Positions 8,115 to 15,840 of a stretch of DNA of 64,000 nt are shown here, piece by piece. Position 1 is the stretch's first letter. Each line of letters opens with the position of its first letter. The DNA is from Paraglaciecola sp. 20A4. Its GTDB lineage: Bacteria; Pseudomonadota; Gammaproteobacteria; Enterobacterales; Alteromonadaceae. Below the pieces are notes generated by a model. The model was not told the DNA's origin. It worked only from the letters and a program-made list of their open reading frames with translations, and made no database searches. The stretch lies in the NCBI RefSeq assembly GCF_011378905.1, contig NZ_WTPY01000019.1:1-64000 (forward strand). Direction: 5' to 3'. Made by a program: the position numbers and the translations under genes.

Positions 8115-9458
8115 ATGTCTCAAACAACGATTTTAATTGTCGAGGACGATGCAGGTTTACGAGAGGCGTTGGTTGATACTTTGTTGCTCGGTAACTATAA
8201 CGTGTTAGAAGCTGATTGCGCCGAGCGTGGAATGGTTATGATGGCCCAAGAGGCAATTGATCTGGTGGTCAGCGATATTCAAATGGGCGAAATGAGCGGG
8301 TTATCACTTTTGCGCAGTTTGAAAAATAAGTATCCTAATGTGCCAGTGTTGCTGATGACAGCTTACGCGACAATTAATGATGCTGTTGTTGCCATGCGTG
8401 ATGGCGCAACGGATTATTTGTCAAAACCCTTCGCCCCAGAAGTCTTACTTAATCTAGTAGGCCGTTACGCACCTGCACAAAAGGTACTGTCTTATAGACC
8501 CATTGTAGCGGACCCGACTAGTATTAAGTTATTGAAATTGGCTCAGCGCGTAGCACAGTCAGATGCAACGGTAATGGTTTTAGGGCCCAGCGGCTCAGGT
8601 AAAGAGGTACTGGCGCGATATATACATGACCAGTCGTCTCGTGCTGATCAGCCTTTTGTTGCCATAAATTGCGCCGCCATTCCTGAAAATATGCTTGAAG
8701 CGACGTTATTTGGTTATGATAAAGGTGCATTTACCGGAGCTATTCAAGCTTGCCCTGGCAAGTTTGAACAGGCCCAAGGGGGTACCATTTTGCTCGACGA
8801 AATTAGTGAAATGGATTTAGGGTTACAAGCTAAGCTATTGCGTGTACTGCAAGAAAAAGAAGTGGAACGTTTAGGTAGCCGAAAAATGATCCCCCTTGAT
8901 GTACGTGTGGTAGCAACAAGTAATCGTAATATTCGCCAGACGGTTGAAGATGGTTTATTTCGTGAAGATTTGTATTATCGCTTAAATGTATTTCCGTTAA
9001 CATGGTCTCCTCTTGATAAGCGCCCAGGTGATATTGTGCCATTAGCAGAGCATCTGGTTGTGCGCCATCGCAGCAAACAGGGGGCGGGTAATATCGGCTT
9101 TTCGTCATCTGCTCGCAGTAAAATGCTGCAACATAATTGGCCTGGTAACGTTCGTGAATTGGAAAACGTTGTGCAACGAGCATTAATTTTGTGTGATGGT
9201 GAAAAAATAGAAGCTGAAGATTTAATGTTGGAATCTGTTGAAAGCGACTTGAGTCAAAATACTCAGCATATTATTGAGGAAGACGAGAGTAAATTAGGCT
9301 CAGAACTACGCCAACAAGAGCATCAAATCATTTTGGATACGTTACAATCTTGCCAAGGGCGTAGGAAAGATGTAGCAGAGCGACTTGGCATAAGCCCTCG
9401 TACATTGCGTTACAAACTGGCTAAAATGCGTGAAGTTGGGATCGACCTTCCTGCTTGA
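8115..9458 (+). CDS. flrC: Sigma-54-dependent response regulator FlrC
   Basis: Activates mid-class flagellar operons after phosphorylation by FlrB. The receiver domain (1-115) has the acidic pair E10-D12 region, phosphoacceptor Asp54 (VVSD) and Lys104 (LSKPF). The AAA+ domain follows with Walker A GPSGSGKE (157-164) and GAFTGA (204-209). The C-terminus holds a Fis-type helix-turn-helix (VAERLGISPRTLRYKL). The 447-residue length is normal for FlrC/FleR. It lies 2 bp after flrB, and a terminator follows. The sigma-54 sites before fliE, fliK and flhA are likely targets of FlrA or FlrC. Confidence 0.93.
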   Translation: MSQTTILIVEDDAGLREALVDTLLLGNYNVLEADCAERGMVMMAQEAIDLVVSDIQMGEMSGLSLLRSLKNKYPNVPVLLMTAYATINDAVVAMRDGATDYLSKPFAPEVLLNLVGRYAPAQKVLSYRPIVADPTSIKLLKLAQRVAQSDATVMVLGPSGSGKEVLARYIHDQSSRADQPFVAINCAAIPENMLEATLFGYDKGAFTGAIQACPGKFEQAQGGTILLDEISEMDLGLQAKLLRVLQEKEVERLGSRKMIPLDVRVVATSNRNIRQTVEDGLFREDLYYRLNVFPLTWSPLDKRPGDIVPLAEHLVVRHRSKQGAGNIGFSSSARSKMLQHNWPGNVRELENVVQRALILCDGEKIEAEDLMLESVESDLSQNTQHIIEEDESKLGSELRQQEHQIILDTLQSCQGRRKDVAERLGISPRTLRYKLAKMREVGIDLPA

Positions 9459-9505
9459 TTAATAGTCGTTAACGGCATAATGGTATTGTCATCGAATAAT
9501 TATCT

Positions 9506-9531
9506 ACCGCCTATTTCCTAGGCGGTTTTTC
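9506..9531 (+). terminator. Terminator after flrC
   Basis: ACCGCCTA (9506-9513) pairs perfectly with TAGGCGGT (9519-9526) across a five-base loop and is followed by a T-run. It closes the flrBC unit before the fliE promoter. Confidence 0.85.
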
Positions 9532-9636
9532 TTACCTGATCTATTTTCCCAGTAATCCATCACGTCAATAAACCGTCATGGCATAAATCATTCTGTTTTC
9601 AGCCTTTAAATTATTGATATATATAGAATAAATTAC

Positions 9637-9653
9637 TTGGCACTAACTTTGCT
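9637..9653 (+). promoter_or_regulatory. Sigma-54 promoter of the fliE operon
   Basis: TTGGCACTAACTTTGCT matches the sigma-54 consensus at 16 of 17 positions, with GG/GC spacing conserved. It ends 55 bp before fliE. This supports a separate sigma-54 operon fliEFGHIJ. Confidence 0.9.
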
Positions 9654-9708
9654 TTTGTCTTAAGTAAGACATAAAACCGTCATCTCGTTATTACGCCAGG
9701 AGCGCATC

Positions 9709-10050
9709 ATGGATATCAAAGCACAGTCACTTTATCAAGATATGCAAAGCATGGCTTTACAAAGTAAAGCAGGGCTTGGTGAGCTTAATCCGGCCAGCTT
9801 AAACGGCGGACAAGTTAATCCTTCCGGTCAGAACTTTGCCGATATGCTTGGTCACGCTCTTGAGTCAGTTAATAGCATGCAGTTAGATGCGAAAGGCCAA
9901 GCGGAACGTTTCGAAATGGGTGATAAAAGCTTGAGCTTAGCGGACGTAATGTTGGCTAAAGAAAAGTCAGGAATAGCGTTCGAGGCGACGATTCAAGTAC
10001 GTAACAAAGTACTGGAAGCTTATAAAACAATTATGAACATGCCGGTTTAG
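9709..10050 (+). CDS. fliE: Flagellar hook-basal body protein FliE
   Basis: FliE joins the MS ring (FliF) to the proximal rod and is the first substrate of the export gate. The 113-residue protein has the family C-terminus, with MLAKEKSGIAFEA and IQVRNKVLEAYKTIMNMPV-like helices that polymerise in the rod. RBS CAGGAGCG lies before the ATG. It opens the operon behind a strong sigma-54 site and is followed by fliF after 10 bp. No signal peptide is expected and none is seen. Confidence 0.95.
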   Translation: MDIKAQSLYQDMQSMALQSKAGLGELNPASLNGGQVNPSGQNFADMLGHALESVNSMQLDAKGQAERFEMGDKSLSLADVMLAKEKSGIAFEATIQVRNKVLEAYKTIMNMPV

Positions 10051-10060
10051 GAGCTAACAC

Positions 10061-11767
10061 GTGGCTGAAGCAACAGGTACAGAATTGGCAATGAGTAACG
10101 CCAACGTAGATCAATACTCAGGCGGTTCAGATGCAGAGCAAAAATCTGGATTTATGGACTCATTGGGTTCGACTGATATGGTTCGTCAACTCACTTTAGT
10201 CGTGGCTTTGGTTATCTGTGTGGCTATCGCGGTGTTCATTATGATTTGGGCGCAAGAGCCTGATTATCGTCCATTGGCGAGAATGCAAACGCAAGAATTA
10301 ATTGAAACGTTAGACTACTTTGATCAAAACCAAGTTGACTATCGCTTAGAAGGCAACACTATTTACGTCAGTTCTGATCAATACCAGAACATTAAGCTTG
10401 GGATGGCACGCCAAGGTTTGAGTCAAGGGGCCTCAGAAGGCACCGACATCATTATGCAAGATATGGGATTTGGGGTAAGCCAAAGGGTCGAAAAAGTACG
10501 CTTGAAGCATGCCAGGGAGCAACAGCTCGCACGAACGTTAGAAGAAATGAGTGCTGTCACGCGGGCTAAAGTGTTATTAGCATTACCAAAAGAAAATGTA
10601 TTCGCTCGTCGCGAGAAAAAAGCCAGTGCCACTGTCGTTATCACGCCAAGACGGGGAGCTGTTATATCAAGTGAAGAAGTAAGCTCAATTGTCGATATAG
10701 TGGCCTCTGCCGTTCAAGGGCTAGAGCCTGAACGTGTCACGGTTACTGATAGTAATGGCCGGTTACTCAACTCAGGTTCACAAGACAGTGAAGCTGCGCG
10801 AAGCAAGAAAGAATTTGAAATGGAGCGCAAACGTGAAAGTGAGTATTTGCAAAAAATTGATTCGATTTTAATTCCAGTTCTTGGGTTAGGTAATTATACC
10901 GCGCAAGCAGATGTGACTATGGATTTTACCGCGGTAGAGCAAACTAAGCGTAGTTATAATCCTGATTTGCCAGCGATTCGTAGTGAAATGACCGTCGAAG
11001 ATAACAGTATCGGTGGCGTCATTGCGGGCATTCCTGGCGCCTTAACCAACCAGCCTCCGCTTGATTCGAATATTCCGGAAGAAGCTAATTCTAGTAGTGC
11101 TCAAACGTCTACGCCGGGACGCAATCACAAAGAAGAAACCAGAAATTACGAACTGGATACCACCATCAGCCATACTAAGCAACAAACGGGTGTTATTCGT
11201 CGCTTAAGTGTATCTGTTGCGCTGGATCATGTTGCCAGCGTAGCCGAAGACGGCACAAATACATTTGTTCCTCGTTCTCAGGCTGAGTTACTTGATATTC
11301 GCCGCTTATTACAAGGTGGTATAGGCTTTGATGTGACCCGTGGGGATTCACTTGAGGTAGTCAGCATTCCCTTTAGTCGCGAAGGCCAGGTGGCGTTTGA
11401 AGAGCTACCTATATGGGAAGATCCCAAGTTTATGCCAATTCTCAAATTGGTTATTGGCGGGTTAGTTATTATTGTACTTATTTTAGCGGTTGTACGCCCA
11501 ATGTTACGGAAACTAATATACCCTGAAGATACTAAGACAAATGATGACTTTGATGCCGATGAGGGACTAGACTTAGGTGATGAAACGATTAGTATGCTTT
11601 CGCAAGAGTTCGATGATTCTCAAGTTGGATTTGCGGCAGACGGCAGCTTTATGTTGCCAGATTTGCACAAGGATGAAGATGTACTCAAAGCCGTGCGAGC
11701 CTTGGTGGCAAACGAGCCTGAGTTATCGTCTCAAGTGGTAAAAAATTGGTTATTACAAGACGAATAA
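10061..11767 (+). CDS. fliF: Flagellar MS-ring protein FliF
   Basis: Forms the membrane MS ring that houses the export apparatus and carries the FliG rotor. The start is GTG at 10061 with AGGAG upstream. The 568-residue product has a first membrane helix at about 43-65 (LVVALVICVAIAVFIMIWA). A large periplasmic part follows with YscJ-like ring-building domains (ALPKENVF, AKVLLALP). A second helix lies at about 468-488 (LVIGGLVIIVLILAVV). The cytoplasmic tail ends in the FliG-binding acidic segment. Length and layout are normal. It is co-operonic with fliE and fliG. Confidence 0.96.
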   Translation: MAEATGTELAMSNANVDQYSGGSDAEQKSGFMDSLGSTDMVRQLTLVVALVICVAIAVFIMIWAQEPDYRPLARMQTQELIETLDYFDQNQVDYRLEGNTIYVSSDQYQNIKLGMARQGLSQGASEGTDIIMQDMGFGVSQRVEKVRLKHAREQQLARTLEEMSAVTRAKVLLALPKENVFARREKKASATVVITPRRGAVISSEEVSSIVDIVASAVQGLEPERVTVTDSNGRLLNSGSQDSEAARSKKEFEMERKRESEYLQKIDSILIPVLGLGNYTAQADVTMDFTAVEQTKRSYNPDLPAIRSEMTVEDNSIGGVIAGIPGALTNQPPLDSNIPEEANSSSAQTSTPGRNHKEETRNYELDTTISHTKQQTGVIRRLSVSVALDHVASVAEDGTNTFVPRSQAELLDIRRLLQGGIGFDVTRGDSLEVVSIPFSREGQVAFEELPIWEDPKFMPILKLVIGGLVIIVLILAVVRPMLRKLIYPEDTKTNDDFDADEGLDLGDETISMLSQEFDDSQVGFAADGSFMLPDLHKDEDVLKAVRALVANEPELSSQVVKNWLLQDE

Positions 11768-11820
11768 ATATCGCTAATGTATGCAACGCATACCTATGTT
11801 ACGAGTAAGAGATTAACACC

Positions 11821-12870
11821 ATGCCAGATGAAATAGCAGCACCTGAAACGACTGGGGATAGTGGTTACGACGTTGGTAAATTAGAAGGCGTTGAAAAGGC
11901 TGCCATTTTGTTGCTCAGCTTAACGGAAGAAGACGCGGCACAAATACTTAAACATCTTGAACCTAAACAGGTCCAAAAATTAGGGCAGGCGATGGCCCAA
12001 ATTGAAGATATGACGCAGTCAAAAATCACCGCTGTGCATAAGCATTTTATAGATGAAATTCAAAAATACAGTACGATTGGCTTCCAAAGCCAAGACTTCG
12101 TTAAACGTGCGTTAACCTCCGCTTTAGGTGAAGACAAAGCCGCTAACCTTATCGACCAAATTCTAATGGGCACAGGTGCTAAAGGTCTTGATTCACTTAA
12201 ATGGATGGATTCTAAGCAAGTGGCCAGCATTATTCGCAATGAACACCCACAAATTCAAACCATCGTAATGTCTTACTTAGACGCGGAGCAATCAGCTGAA
12301 ATTCTTGCTCAGTTCCCTGAAAAAGTGCGCTTAGATTTAATGATGCGCGTCGCTAATCTAGAAGAAGTTCAACCCGCTGCATTACAAGAATTAAATGAAA
12401 TTATGGAAAAACAATTTGCCGGGCAAGCGGGAACCCAAGCTGCCAAAATGGGTGGCTTAAAATCTGCAGCCGATATTATGAACTACTTAGACACCAACAT
12501 CGAAGGTCAGTTGATGGATGCTATTCGCGAGCAAGACGAAGAAATGAGCCAGCAAATTCAAGATCTTATGTTTGTGTTTGATAACTTAGCAGATGTAGAC
12601 GACCGAGCGATTCAAGCTATTTTACGAGAAGTGCAACAAGATGCATTACTCAAAGCGATTAAAGGCGCCGATGAGGCACTGAAAACTAAAATCACCTCGA
12701 ATATGTCTAAGCGTGCGGCCGATATGTTGCTCGATGATCTAGAAGCACTTGGTCCCGTGCGTTTAAGCGAAGTCGAGGCTGCGCAAAAAGAAATTTTATC
12801 CGTAGCTCGTCGTTTGGCTGATGCAGGTGAAATTATGCTTGGTGGAGGTGGCGGTGATGAATTCCTATAA
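11821..12870 (+). CDS. fliG: Flagellar motor switch protein FliG
   Basis: The rotor protein that receives torque from the stator and sits between FliF and FliM. It has 349 residues, the usual length. The N-terminal domain carries EKAAILLLSL, the middle domain EHPQIQT, and the C-terminal torque domain LMFVFDNLADVDDRAIQ with the charged residues that face the stator. The C-terminus ends in a glycine-rich GGGGGDEFL tail. Start ATG at 11821 follows GTAAGAG. It lies in the fliE-fliJ operon. Confidence 0.96.
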   Translation: MPDEIAAPETTGDSGYDVGKLEGVEKAAILLLSLTEEDAAQILKHLEPKQVQKLGQAMAQIEDMTQSKITAVHKHFIDEIQKYSTIGFQSQDFVKRALTSALGEDKAANLIDQILMGTGAKGLDSLKWMDSKQVASIIRNEHPQIQTIVMSYLDAEQSAEILAQFPEKVRLDLMMRVANLEEVQPAALQELNEIMEKQFAGQAGTQAAKMGGLKSAADIMNYLDTNIEGQLMDAIREQDEEMSQQIQDLMFVFDNLADVDDRAIQAILREVQQDALLKAIKGADEALKTKITSNMSKRAADMLLDDLEALGPVRLSEVEAAQKEILSVARRLADAGEIMLGGGGGDEFL

Positions 12871-12894
12871 GCTTGTTAATAGTAGCCGTAAGGT

Positions 12895-13695
12895 ATGAAC
12901 GATTTCGATAGTGAGCAAGATGAATCAGTCAGTGCTTGGGACTTACCTTTCGTCGAGGATGAACGTAAGGCCAGTGATACCAGTACGAATGCGTTAAACA
13001 AACGTTCGACTTGGAAGTATGAACCCCCCGAACAAGATTCAGAAGAAGAAGATCATTTCACTCCTCCTACTGCGCAAGAAATTGAATCGATTAGAGCTGC
13101 CGCACAAACTGACGGGTTTGAAGAAGGGCAAAAAGAAGGCTTTGAAAAGGGTTATAAAGAAGGACTCGAACAGGGCAAAGAACAAGGGCTTACCGAAGGC
13201 TTAGAAGAGGGAAAGGCGCAAGGACTCGCAGAAGCAAAGGAAGCAATTAATCAGCAATTGGAAAGTTGGCAATCGCTGCTAGCTACGTTACACAAACCGG
13301 TAGATTTGGTAGAAGAAGAGTTACAAAGAGAGTTAGTTTTATTGGCGGTATCTTTGGCTAAATCTGTAATTCGAGCTGAAGTTAAAACTAACTCAGATAT
13401 TATTTTTAATGCTATTAGTGAAGGTATTAAAGCGTTACCAATCAATGAACGCGAATATCAAATTCATTTGCATCCAGATGACATTAAGTTAGTTAACGAA
13501 CACTTTAGCGAACAGGAAATTGAAAAACATGGTTGGCAGTTGATCGAAGTTCCGACGTTGTCTCAAGGTGGTTGCGATATCGTAACGCAAAGTAATGCGG
13601 TCGACGTGAGCGTAGAGCGCAGAGTTAAAGATGTACTGGACAAATTTATGTTGGAGCAAGGCTTAGATACCATTCCCTCTGGCGAGGATGACTAG
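12895..13695 (+). CDS. fliH: Flagellar export ATPase regulator FliH
   Basis: FliH binds and restrains the FliI ATPase and links it to the switch ring. The 266-residue protein has an acidic N-terminus, then about ten consecutive G-xxx-G style units (about 77-120, rich in EG and KEG). These are the known FliH helix-helix repeat. The C-terminal FliH/V-ATPase-E domain follows (LLAVSLAKSVIRAEVKTN, HLHPDDIKLV). The nearest Shine-Dalgarno-like AAGG is only two bases from the ATG, so initiation may depend on coupling with fliG 24 bp upstream. fliI follows after 6 bp. Confidence 0.92.
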   Translation: MNDFDSEQDESVSAWDLPFVEDERKASDTSTNALNKRSTWKYEPPEQDSEEEDHFTPPTAQEIESIRAAAQTDGFEEGQKEGFEKGYKEGLEQGKEQGLTEGLEEGKAQGLAEAKEAINQQLESWQSLLATLHKPVDLVEEELQRELVLLAVSLAKSVIRAEVKTNSDIIFNAISEGIKALPINEREYQIHLHPDDIKLVNEHFSEQEIEKHGWQLIEVPTLSQGGCDIVTQSNAVDVSVERRVKDVLDKFMLEQGLDTIPSGEDD

Positions 13696-13701
13696 CTAGC
13701 G

Positions 13702-15036
13702 ATGACACGCAATATATTAAAAAATATTAAAGCGTTGCAACAACAGGTGCCAAAAGCACCCGTTGTTGCAGCGGGTAAGCTAGTTCGAGGTATTGGTTTA
13801 ACGCTGGAGGCCGTAGGCTGCCATATGCCAGTTGGAAGTCAGTGCTTAATTCAGACCGTAGACGGTGAGATTGAAGCTGAAGTAGTAGGATTTGCTGAGC
13901 ATATTACCTACTTAATGCCCACTCAGGCAGTGAAAGGCATAGTGCCTGGCTCGCGAGTTCAACCTTTAAATCGTGAGCAAGGTTTACCTGTTGGTATGTC
14001 GTTATTAGGCCGAGTGGTCGACGGTAATGGCCAGCCTTTAGATGGGTTAGGCGCCATTAAAGCAGAGAAGCGTGTGCCCTTAACACGACCACCAATGAAC
14101 CCGTTAACTAGAAAACCGATTAAAGAGCCACTAGATGTAGGTGTTCGAGCGATTAATAGCATGATTACTGTCGGTAGTGGTCAGCGCATGGGCTTGTTTG
14201 CAGGTAGTGGAGTAGGTAAAAGCGTTTTGCTTGGAATGATGACTCGTGGCACAACCGCCGACGTCGTCGTTGTTGGGTTAGTCGGTGAGCGGGGCCGAGA
14301 AGTGAAAGAATTTATTCAAGATATTTTAGGTGAGGAAGAGCGCAAAAAATCTGTGGTGGTCGCCGCGCCAGCTGATACATCGCCCTTAATGCGCTTAAAA
14401 GGATGCGAAACAGCGGTTACCATAGCGGAATATTTCCGCGATAAAGGCATGAATGTGTTGCTGTTGATTGACTCACTCACACGATACGCCATGGCGCAGC
14501 GTGAAATAGCATTAGCTGTCGGTGAGCCGCCCGCGACGAAGGGATACCCACCGTCTGTTTTCGCGCGTCTTCCCGCTTTAGTAGAACGTGCTGGAAACGG
14601 AGCAGAAAATCAAGGTTCAATTACAGCGTTTTATACCGTTTTGACCGAAGGCGACGATTTACAAGACCCCATCGCGGATTCAGCTCGAGCTATTTTAGAT
14701 GGCCATATTGTGTTGTCACGAGAGCTGGCAGATTCGGGTCATTATCCGGCTATTGATATTGAAGCATCTATTAGCCGAGTTATGCCAATGGTGGTCAGCC
14801 CTGAACATCTTCAAGTTGCTAGGCGCATACGCCAAGTTTATTCCACTTACCAACGAAATCGCGATTTGATAAGCATAGGTGCATATACACGAGGTAACGA
14901 CCCAAGAATTGACTTGTCCATAAAGGCAGAACCGGCGATCAATGCCTTTTTACAACAAGGTATGCAGCAAATTATATCTTTTGACGAGAGTGTTGAAACC
15001 ATGAGTAAACTAGGCACAGGGTTAGGTCCAGCATAG
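13702..15036 (+). CDS. fliI: Flagellum-specific ATPase FliI
   Basis: Cytoplasmic hexameric ATPase that feeds substrates to the flagellar export gate. The 444-residue protein is clearly F1-beta-like. Walker A is GSGVGKS (168-174), Walker B is [13 protein letters not shown], and the signature [14 protein letters not shown] follows. A C-terminal helical substrate and FliJ contact domain completes it. It begins 6 bp after fliH and precedes fliJ by 102 bp, which hold no visible signal. No missing catalytic residue was noticed. Confidence 0.96.
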   Translation: MTRNILKNIKALQQQVPKAPVVAAGKLVRGIGLTLEAVGCHMPVGSQCLIQTVDGEIEAEVVGFAEHITYLMPTQAVKGIVPGSRVQPLNREQGLPVGMSLLGRVVDGNGQPLDGLGAIKAEKRVPLTRPPMNPLTRKPIKEPLDVGVRAINSMITVGSGQRMGLFAGSGVGKSVLLGMMTRGTTADVVVVGLVGERGREVKEFIQDILGEEERKKSVVVAAPADTSPLMRLKGCETAVTIAEYFRDKGMNVLLLIDSLTRYAMAQREIALAVGEPPATKGYPPSVFARLPALVERAGNGAENQGSITAFYTVLTEGDDLQDPIADSARAILDGHIVLSRELADSGHYPAIDIEASISRVMPMVVSPEHLQVARRIRQVYSTYQRNRDLISIGAYTRGNDPRIDLSIKAEPAINAFLQQGMQQIISFDESVETMSKLGTGLGPA

Positions 15037-15138
15037 CATTTTGTGGTAATGGTCTAATTTACTCGAAGACAAGCACATTAATGAGTAGCAACCGCTAGAT
15101 ACTAACCGCACCGAGTTAAGCTTAATAAGGAGCTCACT

Positions 15139-15579
15139 ATGGCCGTGAATAAACAATTGCAAATGGTCGCCGATTGGGAGCGACGTAAAGAACAAAAAAT
15201 GGCGACGGATTATCAGCTTGCTCAACAAAATGTGATGGATAACCAAAATAAACTTACTGGTCTTGAACAATACCGAGTTAACTACTTAAAAGAAGGGATC
15301 CGCAAGGGGCAGCTCGGTATAGCTGGGAAGAACTTTGGTCAACATCAATCATTCGTCGGTAAAATAGATGCTGCGTGCGAGCAACAAACTAAGCAAGTTA
15401 GTAATGCCTTAGTCGTAGCAGAACAACGTAAAACCCAATGGTTAGCACAACAGCGCAAGCGAAAAGCGGTAGAGATGTTGCTTGCCAAACAGCTGCTAAA
15501 AATTCAGCACCGCCAAGATAAAGCTGAGCAGCAAATGCTTGACGAGTTAGCGTTACAGAAATTCATCCGCTCAAAATAA
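15139..15579 (+). CDS. fliJ: Flagellar export chaperone FliJ
   Basis: FliJ is a small coiled-coil stalk that fits into the FliI hexamer and escorts chaperones to FlhA. The 146-residue product is almost wholly helical and rich in Q, K, E and A, with a FliJ-like YRVNYLKEG segment near residue 45. Start ATG at 15139 follows TAAGGAG. It is last in the fliEFGHIJ series. The following 261 bp hold the fliK control region. The call rests on composition, length and position as much as on sequence motifs. Confidence 0.9.
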   Translation: MAVNKQLQMVADWERRKEQKMATDYQLAQQNVMDNQNKLTGLEQYRVNYLKEGIRKGQLGIAGKNFGQHQSFVGKIDAACEQQTKQVSNALVVAEQRKTQWLAQQRKRKAVEMLLAKQLLKIQHRQDKAEQQMLDELALQKFIRSK

Positions 15580-15680
15580 TGTTTATATCATCACTATCTT
15601 GTGTACTTTTCCGTTCAACTCAACTTTGTAACCTATGCTTACCCACTATCATTTAGTCGGAATAATTAATTTTATTCAAA

Positions 15681-15697
15681 TTGGAACGAACATTGCT
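15681..15697 (+). promoter_or_regulatory. Sigma-54 promoter of the fliK operon
   Basis: TTGGAACGAACATTGCT matches the sigma-54 consensus at 16 of 17 positions. It ends 143 bp before fliK, leaving a leader of roughly 130 nt that holds a long hairpin and a small open frame. A promoter here implies that fliKLMNOPQR-flhB is transcribed separately from fliE-fliJ. Confidence 0.88.
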
Positions 15698-15712
15698 GTA
15701 ATGGGTTACAAA

Positions 15713-15799
15713 CGTAAAAACAATAAGGTTTTGTGATGAAAATACTATATCTACCATTCTCTATTATTGGTTTTTTCATCACAACCAACTGTTTTTACG
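15713..15799 (+). repeat. Long imperfect inverted repeat in the fliK leader
   Basis: CGTAAAAACA (15713-15722) pairs with TGTTTTTACG (15790-15799). Inside it, TTGTGATGAAAA (15731-15742) pairs with TTTTCATCACAA (15773-15784), and a further GG/CC pair is possible across a two-base bulge. The apical loop is about 30 nt. There is no T-run, so it is not a standard terminator. It lies between the sigma-54 promoter and fliK and encloses the start codon of a small ORF. It could be an mRNA stability or translation-control element. Confidence 0.75.
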
Positions 15800-15840
15800 T
15801 GATTAATTTACTATTTGCACGGTTGTGCCGAGGAGCTTAA
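15736..15840 (+). CDS. Possible leader peptide, 34 residues, hydrophobic, coupled to fliK
   Basis: ATG at 15736 opens a 34-codon frame ending with TAA at 15838-15840, so the fliK ATG follows without a gap (TAAATG). The product begins MKILYLPFSIIGFFI and is hydrophobic over most of its length, with RLCRGA at the end, like a single membrane helix. AAGG lies 8-11 bases before the ATG. The start lies inside the left arm of the leader hairpin, and the fliK Shine-Dalgarno GAGGAG is inside its last codons. This layout suggests translational coupling or a leader peptide. I recognise no homologue, and chance is possible for so short a frame. Confidence 0.35.
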   Translation: MKILYLPFSIIGFFITTNCFYVINLLFARLCRGA

